A stretch of DNA of 49,245 nt from an uncultured Planctomycetaceae bacterium. GTDB taxonomy: Bacteria; Planctomycetota; Planctomycetia; Planctomycetales; Planctomycetaceae. Below, one piece after another: positions 1 to 8,205 of the stretch. The notes below the pieces were generated by a model. That model ran no database searches, was not told the origin of the DNA, and saw only the letters and a list, made by a program, of their open reading frames with translations. The DNA lies in contig CAIOKE010000022.1 in the NCBI GenBank assembly GCA_903858815.1, positions 1 through 49,245 of the forward strand. The letters are read 5' to 3'. A program made the position numbers and the translations under genes. The first letter of the stretch is position 1. Each line of letters begins with the position of its first letter.

Positions 1-787
1 AATCCCCCTTTTGGGAGGGCGAGGCTCCTGCCGAGCCGGTTTTTGGGGATTGGCTTCGCCGGGTTGGTGGGGTTTGTGTGTGTGTTTACCACGGAGGACA
101 CGGAGGACACGGAGAAACGCAAAGTGTGCTTTGGGGGTTTTTAAACCACGAAAGGCAGGAAAAACACGAAAGATGCAGGCTGTACGTGGGCAAGTTGTTG
201 GTGTCAGCCGCCGGGTGTCTTTGTGGTGATTGAGTCGAGGTGATTTTTCACCACGGAAAGTACGGAAAACACGGAAAAGCGTGAGGGCGACGGTTGAACT
301 GTTTTCAATTCTCAATCCCCCTTTTGGGAGGGCGAGGCTCCTGCCGAACCGATCACCCCAGCGCCCCCAAACGCCCCGCGGCTCAGCAGGAGCTTCGCCC
401 TCCCGAGCGTGTTGGTATTCTCTGTTTTGTGGTGTGTTTCGGCTCAGCAGGAGCTTTGCGCTCCCGAGGGGGACAGCACAAATCACGGGTAAGCAACGGA
501 TTCCTCAATCCGGCATTTTCAGAGGCCTGACCAACAGCACCTGAGAAACCCCCGAAACGCGAATTTTTTCATCTCTGAGCGGTCTTCCAGCCGACTAGAA
601 TTTGAGTGCTGCTGCTGTGTGACGTGTCCGATTTCCACTGACGCGTTGCTATCGGTGGCAGGCAACGTCACTGGTGCTCCGGTCTCATCGGAACTGGTGC
701 GTTGCTGGTACCCTCCGGCTCTCTCCCCGCCCCTAACCTCCATCGCTGCAGTGCCATGCTGTCGGCGATCCCACCTGCGAGGCACTC
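1..787. repeat. Gene-free spacer built of dispersed repeat modules
   Basis: I see no convincing gene here. Two direct copies of a module reading GGGAGGGCGAGGCTCCTGCC lie at about 13-32 and 327-346. Two opposite-orientation relatives (GCTCAGCAGGAGCTTCGCCC and a variant) lie at about 380-400 and 441-461. A second module, made of short CCACGGA/ACACGGA steps, occurs near 88-116, 146-170 and 250-278. The last 250 bases before the HlyD-like gene are ordinary sequence that probably holds its promoter, but I cannot place boxes with confidence. The open frames here have repeat-derived, low-complexity translations. Confidence 0.7.
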
Positions 788-2386
788 ATGGCTGTCAACT
801 CGACAAATTCCGCGCTGCGGTGTTTCCGGCGTTTTCTTCGCAGGCAACCCGATGCCGTGCTGCAGCCACTGCCGGCGTCTCCTGGTTCCGGTGACGTGTC
901 CACAACCCAGCGTGCTCCGCGTGTGTCGCACAGGGTTCGTGCTGCGTGGCTGGTGCTGGTGGTTGTGCTGGCTGTCACAACAGCCGTGGTGATTCGCTGG
1001 TTTCCGGTCCGACCAGTCGGCAGATTGCCGAATTCGCTGTTGACGGTCCAGCCCACTCGTTTCCGCATCACTCGTGAGTGTGCCGGGATTATCGAACCTG
1101 TCGGCAGCTCTGTTGTGCAGTCTGGTTGCCACTGGACCGTCTCAATTCTCAGTCTGGTCCCTGAAGGTACTCAGGTGCAGCAGGGAGACGTCGTCTGTGT
1201 TCTTGATTCCTCAGAGATTGAAGAGTTTCTGCGGTCGCGTGAGATTGCTTTGATTCGAGCCAATGCGGCCCTGACAGCGTCGCTGAAGTCTGAGCAGTTG
1301 CAGCAGACGGCGGCCGAACGTCGTCTGTCTGATGCGCAGTTCGCTCTGCAGTCTGCGGAAATGGATCTGCAGCAATACGTCATGGGTACGCATCCGAAGC
1401 AGGTGGATCGATTGAATCGTGATCTGCAGGTCGCGGAGACTCAGGCGCAGACGGCTGAAGATGAACTGGCATTTACTCGCCGGATGTGGCTGACCGGGAT
1501 GGCCAATCGAGCGGAGGTTGATGCCGCGACACTGGCATTGACCAACCGCAGTCTGCAGGCTGGGCGACTGGCCGGTCAGAAAGAGCTGCTTGAGAAATTC
1601 ACCGATCCGCGAACTCGTCGTCGTCTGGAATACAGCGTCGATCATCTGAAACTGAATCTGGCTCGCACGGATCTGGCCAACTCCCTTGCGGAAACTCGTT
1701 CACGCATGCTGACATTGTCTGATCAGCGTCGGCTGGACATCTATGAACGTTACGCCCGAACGGCTCGTGAAAGTATTGAGGCCTGTACTCTGCGAGCTCC
1801 ACGGGCCGGTCGAGTGATTCACGCCAACAGCTGGTACAATCGCAGTCGCGGTGTGCGTACGATTGAAGAGGGGCGATCTGTGTATTTTTCGCAGGCGATC
1901 TTTGAGATCCCCGACGAGCAGGAGCTGAAGGTCAGTTTCGGTCTCGATGAAACACTGGTGTCGCGGGCAGCTCCCGGAATGACGGTCGAAGTGCGGCTAC
2001 CGGGCTTTGAAGCAGATCCGGTGAAAGCTGAGGTCCGTTCCATCAGCAGTTTCCCGAAACAACGCTGGACCAATGGAGTGGAAATTCGGGAGTACATGGT
2101 GGATGCGATGCTTTACCCCACTGATGAGCAGCGCAGTCGGCTGCACCCGCAGCTTGACGCCATGGTGGATGTCGCGCTGACCGATGTGGCTGACGCGTTG
2201 GTGGTTCCTAAAGAGGCTGTTGTGAAGGTTCAGGGACGCTCGTGTGTTCTGATTCCATCGTCTGACCAGACCGAGCTGCTGCCGATCCAGGTCACGCCGG
2301 GTGAAGTGCATGATGGTGAAGTGCAGATTCTTACTGGTTTGAAGAAGGGCATGCAGATTGTTCGCAACGCTCGGTTCCCCCACTGA
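788..2386 (+). CDS. HlyD/RND-type membrane fusion (periplasmic adaptor) protein
   Basis: The product is 532 aa and resembles periplasmic adaptor subunits that link an inner-membrane pump to the outer envelope. A cytoplasmic N-terminus of about 50 residues is followed by one membrane segment (about 53-72). A half lipoyl-like motif follows at about 115-140 (ILSLVPEGTQVQQGDVVCVLD). A long Gln/Ala/Leu-rich coiled coil covers about 145-330. The returning half-motif (CTLRAPRAGRVI) sits near 335-348, with a beta-barrel-like region to the C-terminus. The ATG is preceded by GAGG at 779-782. No ABC or RND pump gene follows; the downstream neighbour is on the opposite strand. Any partner must be upstream of the window or elsewhere. 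Family assignment is good; the substrate is unknown. Confidence 0.8.
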   Translation: MAVNSTNSALRCFRRFLRRQPDAVLQPLPASPGSGDVSTTQRAPRVSHRVRAAWLVLVVVLAVTTAVVIRWFPVRPVGRLPNSLLTVQPTRFRITRECAGIIEPVGSSVVQSGCHWTVSILSLVPEGTQVQQGDVVCVLDSSEIEEFLRSREIALIRANAALTASLKSEQLQQTAAERRLSDAQFALQSAEMDLQQYVMGTHPKQVDRLNRDLQVAETQAQTAEDELAFTRRMWLTGMANRAEVDAATLALTNRSLQAGRLAGQKELLEKFTDPRTRRRLEYSVDHLKLNLARTDLANSLAETRSRMLTLSDQRRLDIYERYARTARESIEACTLRAPRAGRVIHANSWYNRSRGVRTIEEGRSVYFSQAIFEIPDEQELKVSFGLDETLVSRAAPGMTVEVRLPGFEADPVKAEVRSISSFPKQRWTNGVEIREYMVDAMLYPTDEQRSRLHPQLDAMVDVALTDVADALVVPKEAVVKVQGRSCVLIPSSDQTELLPIQVTPGEVHDGEVQILTGLKKGMQIVRNARFPH

Positions 2387-2424
2387 CGGGTGCTCTGACT
2401 CGGGCAGCGACGAGGGTGTTGTTT

Positions 2425-2521
2425 GCAGTCCGGGGCTTCAGCTCGGGCGCGAATGGTGTGTCAGAATTCGCATCCCAAAGTGGTTTTGAGGGATGGGGCT
2501 GAGCAGGAATGCTCGGGCTAC
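2425..2521 (+). repeat. REPIN-like dispersed element, diverged copy
   Basis: This 97 bp stretch aligns along its length with the two 96 bp copies at 6498-6593 and 36834-36929. It starts GCAGTCCGGGGCTTCAGC and ends GAGCAGGAATGCTCGGGCTA plus C. The right end holds the hairpin GAGCA-GGAA-TGCTC. The left end is more diverged than in the other copies. It lies just past the HlyD-like gene. Confidence 0.6.
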
Positions 2522-2562
2522 ATTTTGTCCTCGGCGTCAGGAATGTTCAGGGTACGGTGGTG

Positions 2563-2621
2563 GGTGTGCGCGGGCTGAAGCCCACGATACGTTGGTGGGT
2601 GGCGCGGGCTGAAGCCCACGG
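2563..2621 (+). repeat. Two copies of a GGGCTGAAGCCC hairpin module
   Basis: Two near-identical units containing CGCGGGCTGAAGCCCACG lie at about 2569-2586 and 2604-2620, each preceded by a GTGGGTG-like stretch. The core folds as GGGCT-GA-AGCCC. A related perfect inverted repeat (GCAGGGGCT-GA-AGCCCCTGC) occurs at 36775-36794. Confidence 0.65.
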
Positions 2622-2622
2622 C

Positions 2623-2699
2623 CCGGTTACGGTCCGGTTACGGTCCGGTTACGGTCCGGTTACGGTCCGGTTACGGTCCGGTTACGGTCCGGTTACGGT
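2623..2699 (+). repeat. 11-bp perfect tandem repeat, seven copies
   Basis: The unit CCGGTTACGGT is repeated seven times without a mismatch (7 x 11 = 77 bp). The last copy reaches into the 3' end of the minus-strand enolase-superfamily gene: its TAA stop codon (2693-2695 read on the minus strand) lies inside the repeat. The two hairpin modules at 2563-2621 directly abut the array. Confidence 0.95.
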
Positions 2700-3817
2700 T
2701 GGGGTTGGTGGGCGGAACTGACGTCGACAAGACGGGGTCCGAGGACGTCGAAACGAGGTTCGATTCCAAGGCCTGGTCCGGTGCCGGCCTGCATAAACCC
2801 GTTCACTCGCTGTGGCGCATTGCTGGCGGTGCTGACTGTGACATAACTGTTGAAGTCGGTGCTGGTGAATCGCAGCTCTTCAGGTGTGCTGTGGGCGAGA
2901 TGTGCGATGGCGGCTGTGGTGATGTCGCCACCCCAGCTGTCTTCCAGAGTCATGGCGATGCCCATCGAAACACACAGGTCGCGGACCTGGCGAGTCTTTG
3001 TGAGTCCGCCCAGTTTGCTGATCTTCAGATTCACCACATCCATGGCGAGATCAGCGCGGCCACGCAGCAACATCTCAAGACTGTCAACGTTTTCATCAAG
3101 CACAAACGGATGGTCGGTCTGACGTCGTACTGCAAGGCATTCTTCGTAGGTCAGACAGGGCTGTTCGATGTAGACATCGACATTCCTGACTGCCCGGACA
3201 ACTCGCACAGCTTCGTGCTGAGTCCAGCCGGTGTTGGCATCGGCCACCAGTCTGTCAGACGGCTGCAGCATGGCCCGTACTGCGTGAATTCGCTCAATAT
3301 CCGTATCCGGGTCGCCACCCACTTTGAGCTGGAAGCGGGTGTAGCCGGCAGCGCGATAACCGGCGACCTTCTTTGCCATTTCATCGGGTGATTCCTGCGA
3401 GATCGCGCGATACAGACGGACACTGTCTCCGTAACGCCCACCCAGCAGCGTACAGACGGGCAGTCCACTGGCTTTTCCCAGCAGGTCCCAGCAGGCAATA
3501 TCGATGCCGGACTTCACGTAGGGATGTCCTTTGAGTGCTGCGTCCATGCGATGATTGAGCTTTGAGATTTCCCGCGGATCCCAGCCGATGAGATGCGGGC
3601 CCAGCTCGCGAAGCCCCGCTCGCACACCCTCAGCGTAGGCCGGCAGATAGAACGGGCCCAGTGGACAGACTTCACCATAACCGACCAGCCCGCATTCTGT
3701 TTCGACACCCACAATCGTGCTGTCAAACACGGTGACGGATTTGCCGCCGGACCATTTGTATGAACCTTCGTTGAGCGGCAGTTCGACTTTGTGAGCAAAG
3801 ATGCGTCGGATTTTCAT
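2693..3817 (-). CDS. Mandelate racemase/muconate lactonizing enzyme family protein (enolase superfamily)
   Basis: The product is 374 aa from the ATG at 3817. A GTG at 3856 would add 13 poorly conserved residues. The family abstracts a proton alpha to a carboxylate with Mg2+ help. Expected elements are present: an N-terminal capping domain; Lys165 in FQLKVGG; metal ligands Asp193 (VADANTGW), Glu218 (YIEQPC) and Asp241 (VLDENVD); a Lys in the LKISKLGG strand; and a C-terminal [19 protein letters not shown] segment. That last segment resembles cis-3-hydroxyproline dehydratase or hydroxyproline-betaine epimerase-type members, but substrate cannot be fixed by eye. It follows the RimK-like gene with an 81-nt gap on the same strand, so the two may be co-transcribed. 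Its stop codon is supplied by an 11-bp tandem repeat. Confidence 0.85.
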   Translation of the reverse strand: MKIRRIFAHKVELPLNEGSYKWSGGKSVTVFDSTIVGVETECGLVGYGEVCPLGPFYLPAYAEGVRAGLRELGPHLIGWDPREISKLNHRMDAALKGHPYVKSGIDIACWDLLGKASGLPVCTLLGGRYGDSVRLYRAISQESPDEMAKKVAGYRAAGYTRFQLKVGGDPDTDIERIHAVRAMLQPSDRLVADANTGWTQHEAVRVVRAVRNVDVYIEQPCLTYEECLAVRRQTDHPFVLDENVDSLEMLLRGRADLAMDVVNLKISKLGGLTKTRQVRDLCVSMGIAMTLEDSWGGDITTAAIAHLAHSTPEELRFTSTDFNSYVTVSTASNAPQRVNGFMQAGTGPGLGIEPRFDVLGPRLVDVSSAHQPQP

Positions 3818-3898
3818 GGGGCATTCAGGCGAGCAGGAGAAGACGGAAAGATTCACGTAAACAGGATGCTGTTACCTGCATGACATGGACGAGGGCGA

Positions 3899-4783
3899 TC
3901 AGCCCTGACAGGTCTGCTGCAGCCAGTCCAGCAGCAGTTGCGGCACATCCACTGCGCAGGCCTGCTGCAGACCACGCCAGCCGGGAACAGCGTTGATCTC
4001 GATCACCACGGGCTGGTGATTGTGATCATACATCAGATCAACGCCGGAAAAAACTGCACCCACAACTTTGGCAGCGGCGAGTGCAAGTTCGGTTTCCGCG
4101 GGCGCTGGCTGCCAGGGCGTTCCGGTTCCCTGCTGCGAAATGTTGGCTCGGAAATCACCGGGGCGTGGGGTCCGCTGCATGGCTCCCAGAAGTTTCCCAT
4201 CCAGTAGCAGGAACCGCAGGTCAAACGCCGGGCCAGCCACGAAACGCTGCACGTACAGGACGGCACTGATCCGTTCAAGAGCACGAAAGACTCGCTGGGC
4301 AATTTCGAGGTCGGTCACTCGCACAATCCCGCGGCCCTCGGCACCAAACAGCGGCTTGACGACGACGTCACGTCCCAGCAGTTCAAACGCGTGGAGTGCG
4401 GCTTCAGCACTTTCGCACACAATCGTGTCAGGAACGGGGATGCCGTGTTCTGCGAGACGCTGCGTGGTCAGGTACTTATCGACTGCACATTCCAGTGCGC
4501 GGGGCGGATTCACGACCCGGATTCCGGAGGCCTGCAGTCCGGCCAGCAGGTCCATGCGCGCAATGACCTGTTCAAGCGAACCTGGAGGCATCGTGCGGAC
4601 AAGTACGGCGTCCAGTGCGTCCAGTGCCACGTCACCGCAGAAAAACCGAGTTTTTCCGGCAAGAATGCGTGCTGAAAACTGTTCGAAGGCCAGAATCTGT
4701 ACGGTATCACCGCGAGCTGCAGCAGCCTGCTGCAGAAGGCGGACATAACCACCGTCGGCCTGCCCAAAAATCCCCAGACGCAT
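3899..4783 (-). CDS. RimK-like ATP-grasp ligase (candidate H4MPT-associated glutamate ligase)
   Basis: The product is 294 aa with the ATP-grasp order of RimK/MptN-type ligases. These join an amino acid, usually glutamate, to a carboxylate through an acyl phosphate. Visible motifs are the N-terminal lid strand (MRLGIFGQ), the ATP-binding segment VVVKPLFGAEGRGIVRV (about 140-157), YVQRFVAGPAFDLRFLLLDG, and the metal-binding end VVIEINAVPGWRGLQ. The RFLLLDGKLLGAMQR region resembles MptN/CofF-like ligases more than S6-modifying RimK. Methylotroph and planctomycete clusters for tetrahydromethanopterin carry such genes, and this window also encodes Fae and a second ATP-grasp protein. A role in coenzyme synthesis is therefore a reasonable inference. 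Ribosomal S6 or peptide modification remains possible. Confidence 0.75.
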   Translation of the reverse strand: MRLGIFGQADGGYVRLLQQAAAARGDTVQILAFEQFSARILAGKTRFFCGDVALDALDAVLVRTMPPGSLEQVIARMDLLAGLQASGIRVVNPPRALECAVDKYLTTQRLAEHGIPVPDTIVCESAEAALHAFELLGRDVVVKPLFGAEGRGIVRVTDLEIAQRVFRALERISAVLYVQRFVAGPAFDLRFLLLDGKLLGAMQRTPRPGDFRANISQQGTGTPWQPAPAETELALAAAKVVGAVFSGVDLMYDHNHQPVVIEINAVPGWRGLQQACAVDVPQLLLDWLQQTCQG

Positions 4784-4966
4784 TGAATTTCCACCAGCTG
4801 CAGATTCAGAAATGCCCCTGACACGCCGTCATTCTCGCGTTTTTCTCACGGCGGAACAGCATCCGCAGGCAGAATTTCAGATGCAGACTTCGCCACTGCC
4901 GGTTAGACTTCAGGAAATCACCTGCCTTTGTCCGCCCCACCTTTGATTCGGACCGGAGTTTTTTCG

Positions 4967-6271
4967 ATGTCTGCACAGCTCACATCGCGTCGTACCATGC
5001 TGCGTGGCCTTGGAGTTTCCATGGCCCTGCCGTGGATGGAATCTCTGCGTGTCTGGGGACAGGAAGCTGGTACAACAGCGGTCACCGGTCAGGCGCCAAC
5101 TCGCTTCGCCGTGCTGTTTTCCGGAAACGGTTTTCATAAAGATCACTGGTGGGCGCGGGGTGCCGGCCAGCAGATGGAACTGGGTCAGGTGCTGCAGCCG
5201 CTGCAGGCGCATCGCGAAAAACTGCTGTACATTCGCGGGCTGTACAATGAAGAAGCCCTGAAAGGCAATATTCATAGTTCGCAAACCGGAAATCTGCTGA
5301 GTGGAGCTCCCCTGGAGGCTGGCGGCGGAATTCGCAGCGGAACCAGTATCGACCAATTGCTTGCTCAGACCTGCGGTCAGACGACCAAAGTACCCAGTCT
5401 TGTCCTCGGCTGCGAAAAGGCCAACCCGTCCGTCCACAAAAACTATTCGATGCTGTACAGCAGCCATATTTCGTGGAGTTCCCCAACCACTCCGACTCCG
5501 CTGGAGGTGTTTCCGGCGCTGGCATTTGATCGACTGTTTCGGGATGACGCCACAAAGGCTGACAAAAGCGTGCTGGATGCTGTGCTGGAGGATGCGGGTG
5601 ATCTGCGTCGCAGCATCAGTCGTCGCGACCAGCAGAAGCTTGACGAATATCTCAATTCCGTTCGTGAAGTCGAACAACGGATTGCTCGAGCGGGAAGCCG
5701 TGGTGAATTGCAGGGCTGGAAGCCCACACTGGAAAAACCTGATAAAGCACGTCCAGCCGACGGCATACCTCAGGACATCGCCGAGCATATGCGGTTGATG
5801 TGCGAGATCCTCGTGCTGGCATTTCAGACCGACACCACTCGCATCTGCACTCTGAAGCTGAACAACGATCACTCGTCACTCCGGTTCCCCAACCTTGGAG
5901 TGGACTACATGATTCATCATCTGCTGTCGCATCAGGAATCGGATGACTGGCTGAAGGTCAATCGATTCTTTATCGAGCAGCTGGCGTGGATTGCGGATAA
6001 GCTGGATGCGGTTCAGGAAGGCGAACGGACTGCACTGGATAATTCGGTGATCATGTACTGCAGCAGCATGCTGACGGGCAGCCATGATGCCACCAAGCTG
6101 CCGGTGATCCTGCTGGGGCGGGCCGGTGGCAAACTGGAAACCGGACGGACTCTCGATTATCTCGATAAACCCAACCGCAGGATGTGCAGTTTGTATCTGT
6201 CGTTGCTGGACAAATTTGGTGTGCAGCAGTCAGCTTTCGGTGATTCCACCGAGCGATTGGCGGAGATCTGA
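4967..6271 (+). CDS. DUF1552 family secreted protein with Tat signal
   Basis: The product is 434 aa from the ATG at 4967; an upstream TTG at 4928 is less likely because it pushes the signal inward. The N-terminus carries a twin-arginine motif (SRRTMLRGLG) and a hydrophobic stretch (VSMALPWMESL). The body has the DUF1552 pattern: FAVLFSGNGFHKDHWWA, SGTSIDQLLAQ, a Glu/Arg-rich middle (LDEYLNSVREVEQRI), and a C-terminal DNSVIMYCSSMLTGSHD region like that of alkaline-phosphatase-superfamily relatives. Function is unknown. In planctomycetes this family usually sits beside a DUF1587/1588/1592 cytochrome gene. None is adjacent here: the neighbours on both sides are on the other strand. Confidence 0.85.
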   Translation: MSAQLTSRRTMLRGLGVSMALPWMESLRVWGQEAGTTAVTGQAPTRFAVLFSGNGFHKDHWWARGAGQQMELGQVLQPLQAHREKLLYIRGLYNEEALKGNIHSSQTGNLLSGAPLEAGGGIRSGTSIDQLLAQTCGQTTKVPSLVLGCEKANPSVHKNYSMLYSSHISWSSPTTPTPLEVFPALAFDRLFRDDATKADKSVLDAVLEDAGDLRRSISRRDQQKLDEYLNSVREVEQRIARAGSRGELQGWKPTLEKPDKARPADGIPQDIAEHMRLMCEILVLAFQTDTTRICTLKLNNDHSSLRFPNLGVDYMIHHLLSHQESDDWLKVNRFFIEQLAWIADKLDAVQEGERTALDNSVIMYCSSMLTGSHDATKLPVILLGRAGGKLETGRTLDYLDKPNRRMCSLYLSLLDKFGVQQSAFGDSTERLAEI

Positions 6272-6644
6272 CACGGTGGTCAGTGGTCAGTGGTCAGTTG
6301 TCAGTGAATGCAAAGTGCCCCTTTGGGAGGGCGAGGCTCCTGCCGAGCCGGGGGTTGTTGGGTTGGCGTTACCGAGCTGGTGCTCGGTGGTCTCGGGGTG
6401 ACGCGGTTTTGCGTTTTCAAAGGTCGTGAAGTGCCCCTCGGGAGGGCGAGGGGCTGAATACGTAGCCCGGGCATTCCAGCTGCGAGGGACAAAAGTCGTA
6501 GTCTGGGCTTTAGCCCGGGCACGAACTTCTCGGCACCGTTGAAATCCCCAGTGGTTTTTAATGGATGGGGCCGAGCAGGAATGCTCGGGCTACGGGTGGG
6601 GGTGTTCAGCGGCGGGGATGGTGCTGGGGTGTGGGGGGCCGGTT
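6272..6644. repeat. Repeat-mosaic spacer
   Basis: There is no gene in this 373-base gap. It starts with GTGGTCAGT-type short repeats (about 6274-6306), then a copy of the GGGAGGGCGAGGCTCCTGCC module (about 6326-6345) and a truncated one (about 6440-6452). A left-pointing REP half-element (GTAGCCCGGGCATTCCAGC, about 6462-6480) follows. The full 96 bp REPIN-like element at 6498-6593 comes next. Confidence 0.75.
6498..6593 (+). repeat. REPIN-like dispersed element, intact copy
   Basis: This 96 bp element begins GTAGTCTGGGCTTTAGCCCG and ends GAGCAGGAATGCTCGGGCTA plus C. The left arm folds as GGGCT-TT-AGCCC and the right arm as GAGCA-GGAA-TGCTC. The inner left sequence TAGCCCGGGCA is nearly complementary to the right end TGCTCGGGCTA (10 of 11). 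Copy two at 36834-36929 has the same length and same ends. Confidence 0.8.
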
Positions 6645-7817
6645 TTACTGGTTGAGGGCCTGTTGCAGGTCGGCGATGAGGTCGTCGGAGTGTTCCAGTC
6701 CTACGGAGACTCGCACTGTTTTTTCGGTGATGCCGGCTGCGGCGCGGGCTGCGGGGGTCATGGATGCATGGCTCATCGTGGTGGGGAACGAGATCAGTGA
6801 TTCAATACCCCCCAGTGATTCGGCTACGTCAAACAGGTGCGTCTTCATACAGACTCGTTCAGCCACGGGGCGACCGTCGCGCACATCGAACGCCAGCATG
6901 GCCCCGAAGCCCTTCTGCTGAGATTTCGCCAGCTGGTGCTGAGGATGGGATTCGAGGCCCGGATAGTAGACCTTTTCGATCAGGGGATGCTGTTCAAGGA
7001 AGCGAGCGATTCTGAGTGCACTGGCTTGTTGAGCATCCATGCGGATGCTGAGTGTTTTCAGGCCTCGCAGTACCAGCCACGCATCAAAGGGGGCACAGGA
7101 CAGTCCAAGGGCGTTGCAGGTCCACGCAATCTGCTTCGCCTGCTCTGGTGTCCGCGAGACGACACAGCCACCAACAACATCGGAATGACCGTTGATGTAC
7201 TTGGTGGTGGAATGCACCACAATGTCGACTCCGAAGTCAATCGGGCGCTGCAGATACGGCGACAGAAATGTGTTGTCACAGAGTGTGATGGCATTGTGTT
7301 GCCGGGCCAGTGCAGTCACGGCAGCAATGTCAATCACTTTCAGCAGCGGATTGCTGGGCGTTTCGATCCAGACACCCCGCGTTTCAGGTGTGAAGGCTGC
7401 GGTGACCTGAGGCAGACTGGTCATGTCCACGAAGGTGAACCGGAGTCCCTTCTCTTTCAGGTAGCGTTCGAACAGTCGGAAGGTGCCGCCGTACAGATCG
7501 GCAGGTGCGATGATGTGGTCACCGGGGGAAAACAGGGCCATCGCACAATGCACGGCTGACATGCCTGTGGATGTGGCCACGCAGCCCGCGCCACCTTCCA
7601 GCGCTGCAAGGCTTTCTTCCAGTGCTTTGCGAGTGGGGTTGCCACTGCGGGTGTAGTCGTAGCCCGAGTGCGATTCGAGGGAGTTCCAGTAGAAGGTGGA
7701 TGTCGGGTAGATGGGAGTGGTGACGCTGTTGTATTGCTGGTCCTTGTGCACACCCCCGTGGACACACTGGGTTGAGAAGTGCAGATGAGACAGGTCGGTG
7801 AGGTGCTTGTCGGACAT
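6645..7817 (-). CDS. Cystathionine gamma-synthase / gamma-lyase family PLP enzyme
   Basis: The product is 390 aa from the ATG at 7817; the upstream extension is not family-like. It belongs to the Cys/Met-metabolism PLP enzymes (fold type I), which carry out gamma-replacement or gamma-elimination in trans-sulfuration. Typical features are YNSVTTPIYPTSTF near the N-terminus, YDYTRSGNPTRKALEE, the phosphate-binding STGMSAVHCA, DNTFLSPYLQRPIDFG, the PLP lysine Lys206 in HSTTKYINGHSD, and the C-terminal SLGGIESLISFPTTMSH and RVSVGLEHSDDL. Sequence alone does not separate MetB from cystathionine gamma-lyase or homocysteine-producing relatives. It is a single gene flanked by the repeat mosaic and by the upstream region of the small secreted protein. 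Confidence 0.87.
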   Translation of the reverse strand: MSDKHLTDLSHLHFSTQCVHGGVHKDQQYNSVTTPIYPTSTFYWNSLESHSGYDYTRSGNPTRKALEESLAALEGGAGCVATSTGMSAVHCAMALFSPGDHIIAPADLYGGTFRLFERYLKEKGLRFTFVDMTSLPQVTAAFTPETRGVWIETPSNPLLKVIDIAAVTALARQHNAITLCDNTFLSPYLQRPIDFGVDIVVHSTTKYINGHSDVVGGCVVSRTPEQAKQIAWTCNALGLSCAPFDAWLVLRGLKTLSIRMDAQQASALRIARFLEQHPLIEKVYYPGLESHPQHQLAKSQQKGFGAMLAFDVRDGRPVAERVCMKTHLFDVAESLGGIESLISFPTTMSHASMTPAARAAAGITEKTVRVSVGLEHSDDLIADLQQALNQ

Positions 7818-8205
7818 GGGCGCGGGGCCTGTGGAGGACGGGGAAAACGGCTGCTGGCAGGCTGATGGTGTTCCGGTCCGCGGAATGCAGCCAGCCAGAC
7901 CCATTCTCACTTTGGTCCGCCGGATTACAAGGAAGGCCGGCAAAGCCTGCCGAACGCCGGAATGAAACTGACGACACGTTGTTGTCGTTTTGATGGCGCG
8001 TGGTGCTGTGTGTGGCGTGGCGTCAGGGGCAATTGAGTTTCTGTAAGGTGTTTTAGGGGCGAGGTTTAGGGTGGAAACGGAAGGTGTGTGTGGTGATTTG
8101 GTATGGATTTGGCACTGGGTAGGGCGTGGGTGTGGGGGTCAATGACGGCCGGACCTGCATCCATCACAGAATTCCCTCGAGCGAAGGTAATCAAGGAGAT
8201 CAGTC
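7818..8205. other. Divergent intergenic region with no recognised gene
   Basis: These 388 bases separate the PLP-enzyme gene (minus) from the small secreted protein (plus) and should hold both promoters. I could not identify boxes confidently. The only clear signal is the strong ribosome-binding site AAGGAG at 8193-8198, 7 bases before the ATG at 8206. Confidence 0.5.

Noticed and set aside
1-544. Frames within the repeat-rich first 540 bases as genes
   Set aside because: They are made of the dispersed modules and have no recognisable protein features.
2623-2699. 11-bp array as a CRISPR or replication-origin iteron set
   Set aside because: There are no spacers between units, and no replication-initiator gene or AT-rich region is near.
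6645-7943. N-terminal extension of the cystathionine gamma-synthase family protein
   Set aside because: The 42 extra residues do not resemble the family, and the ATG at 7817 gives a normal-length enzyme.
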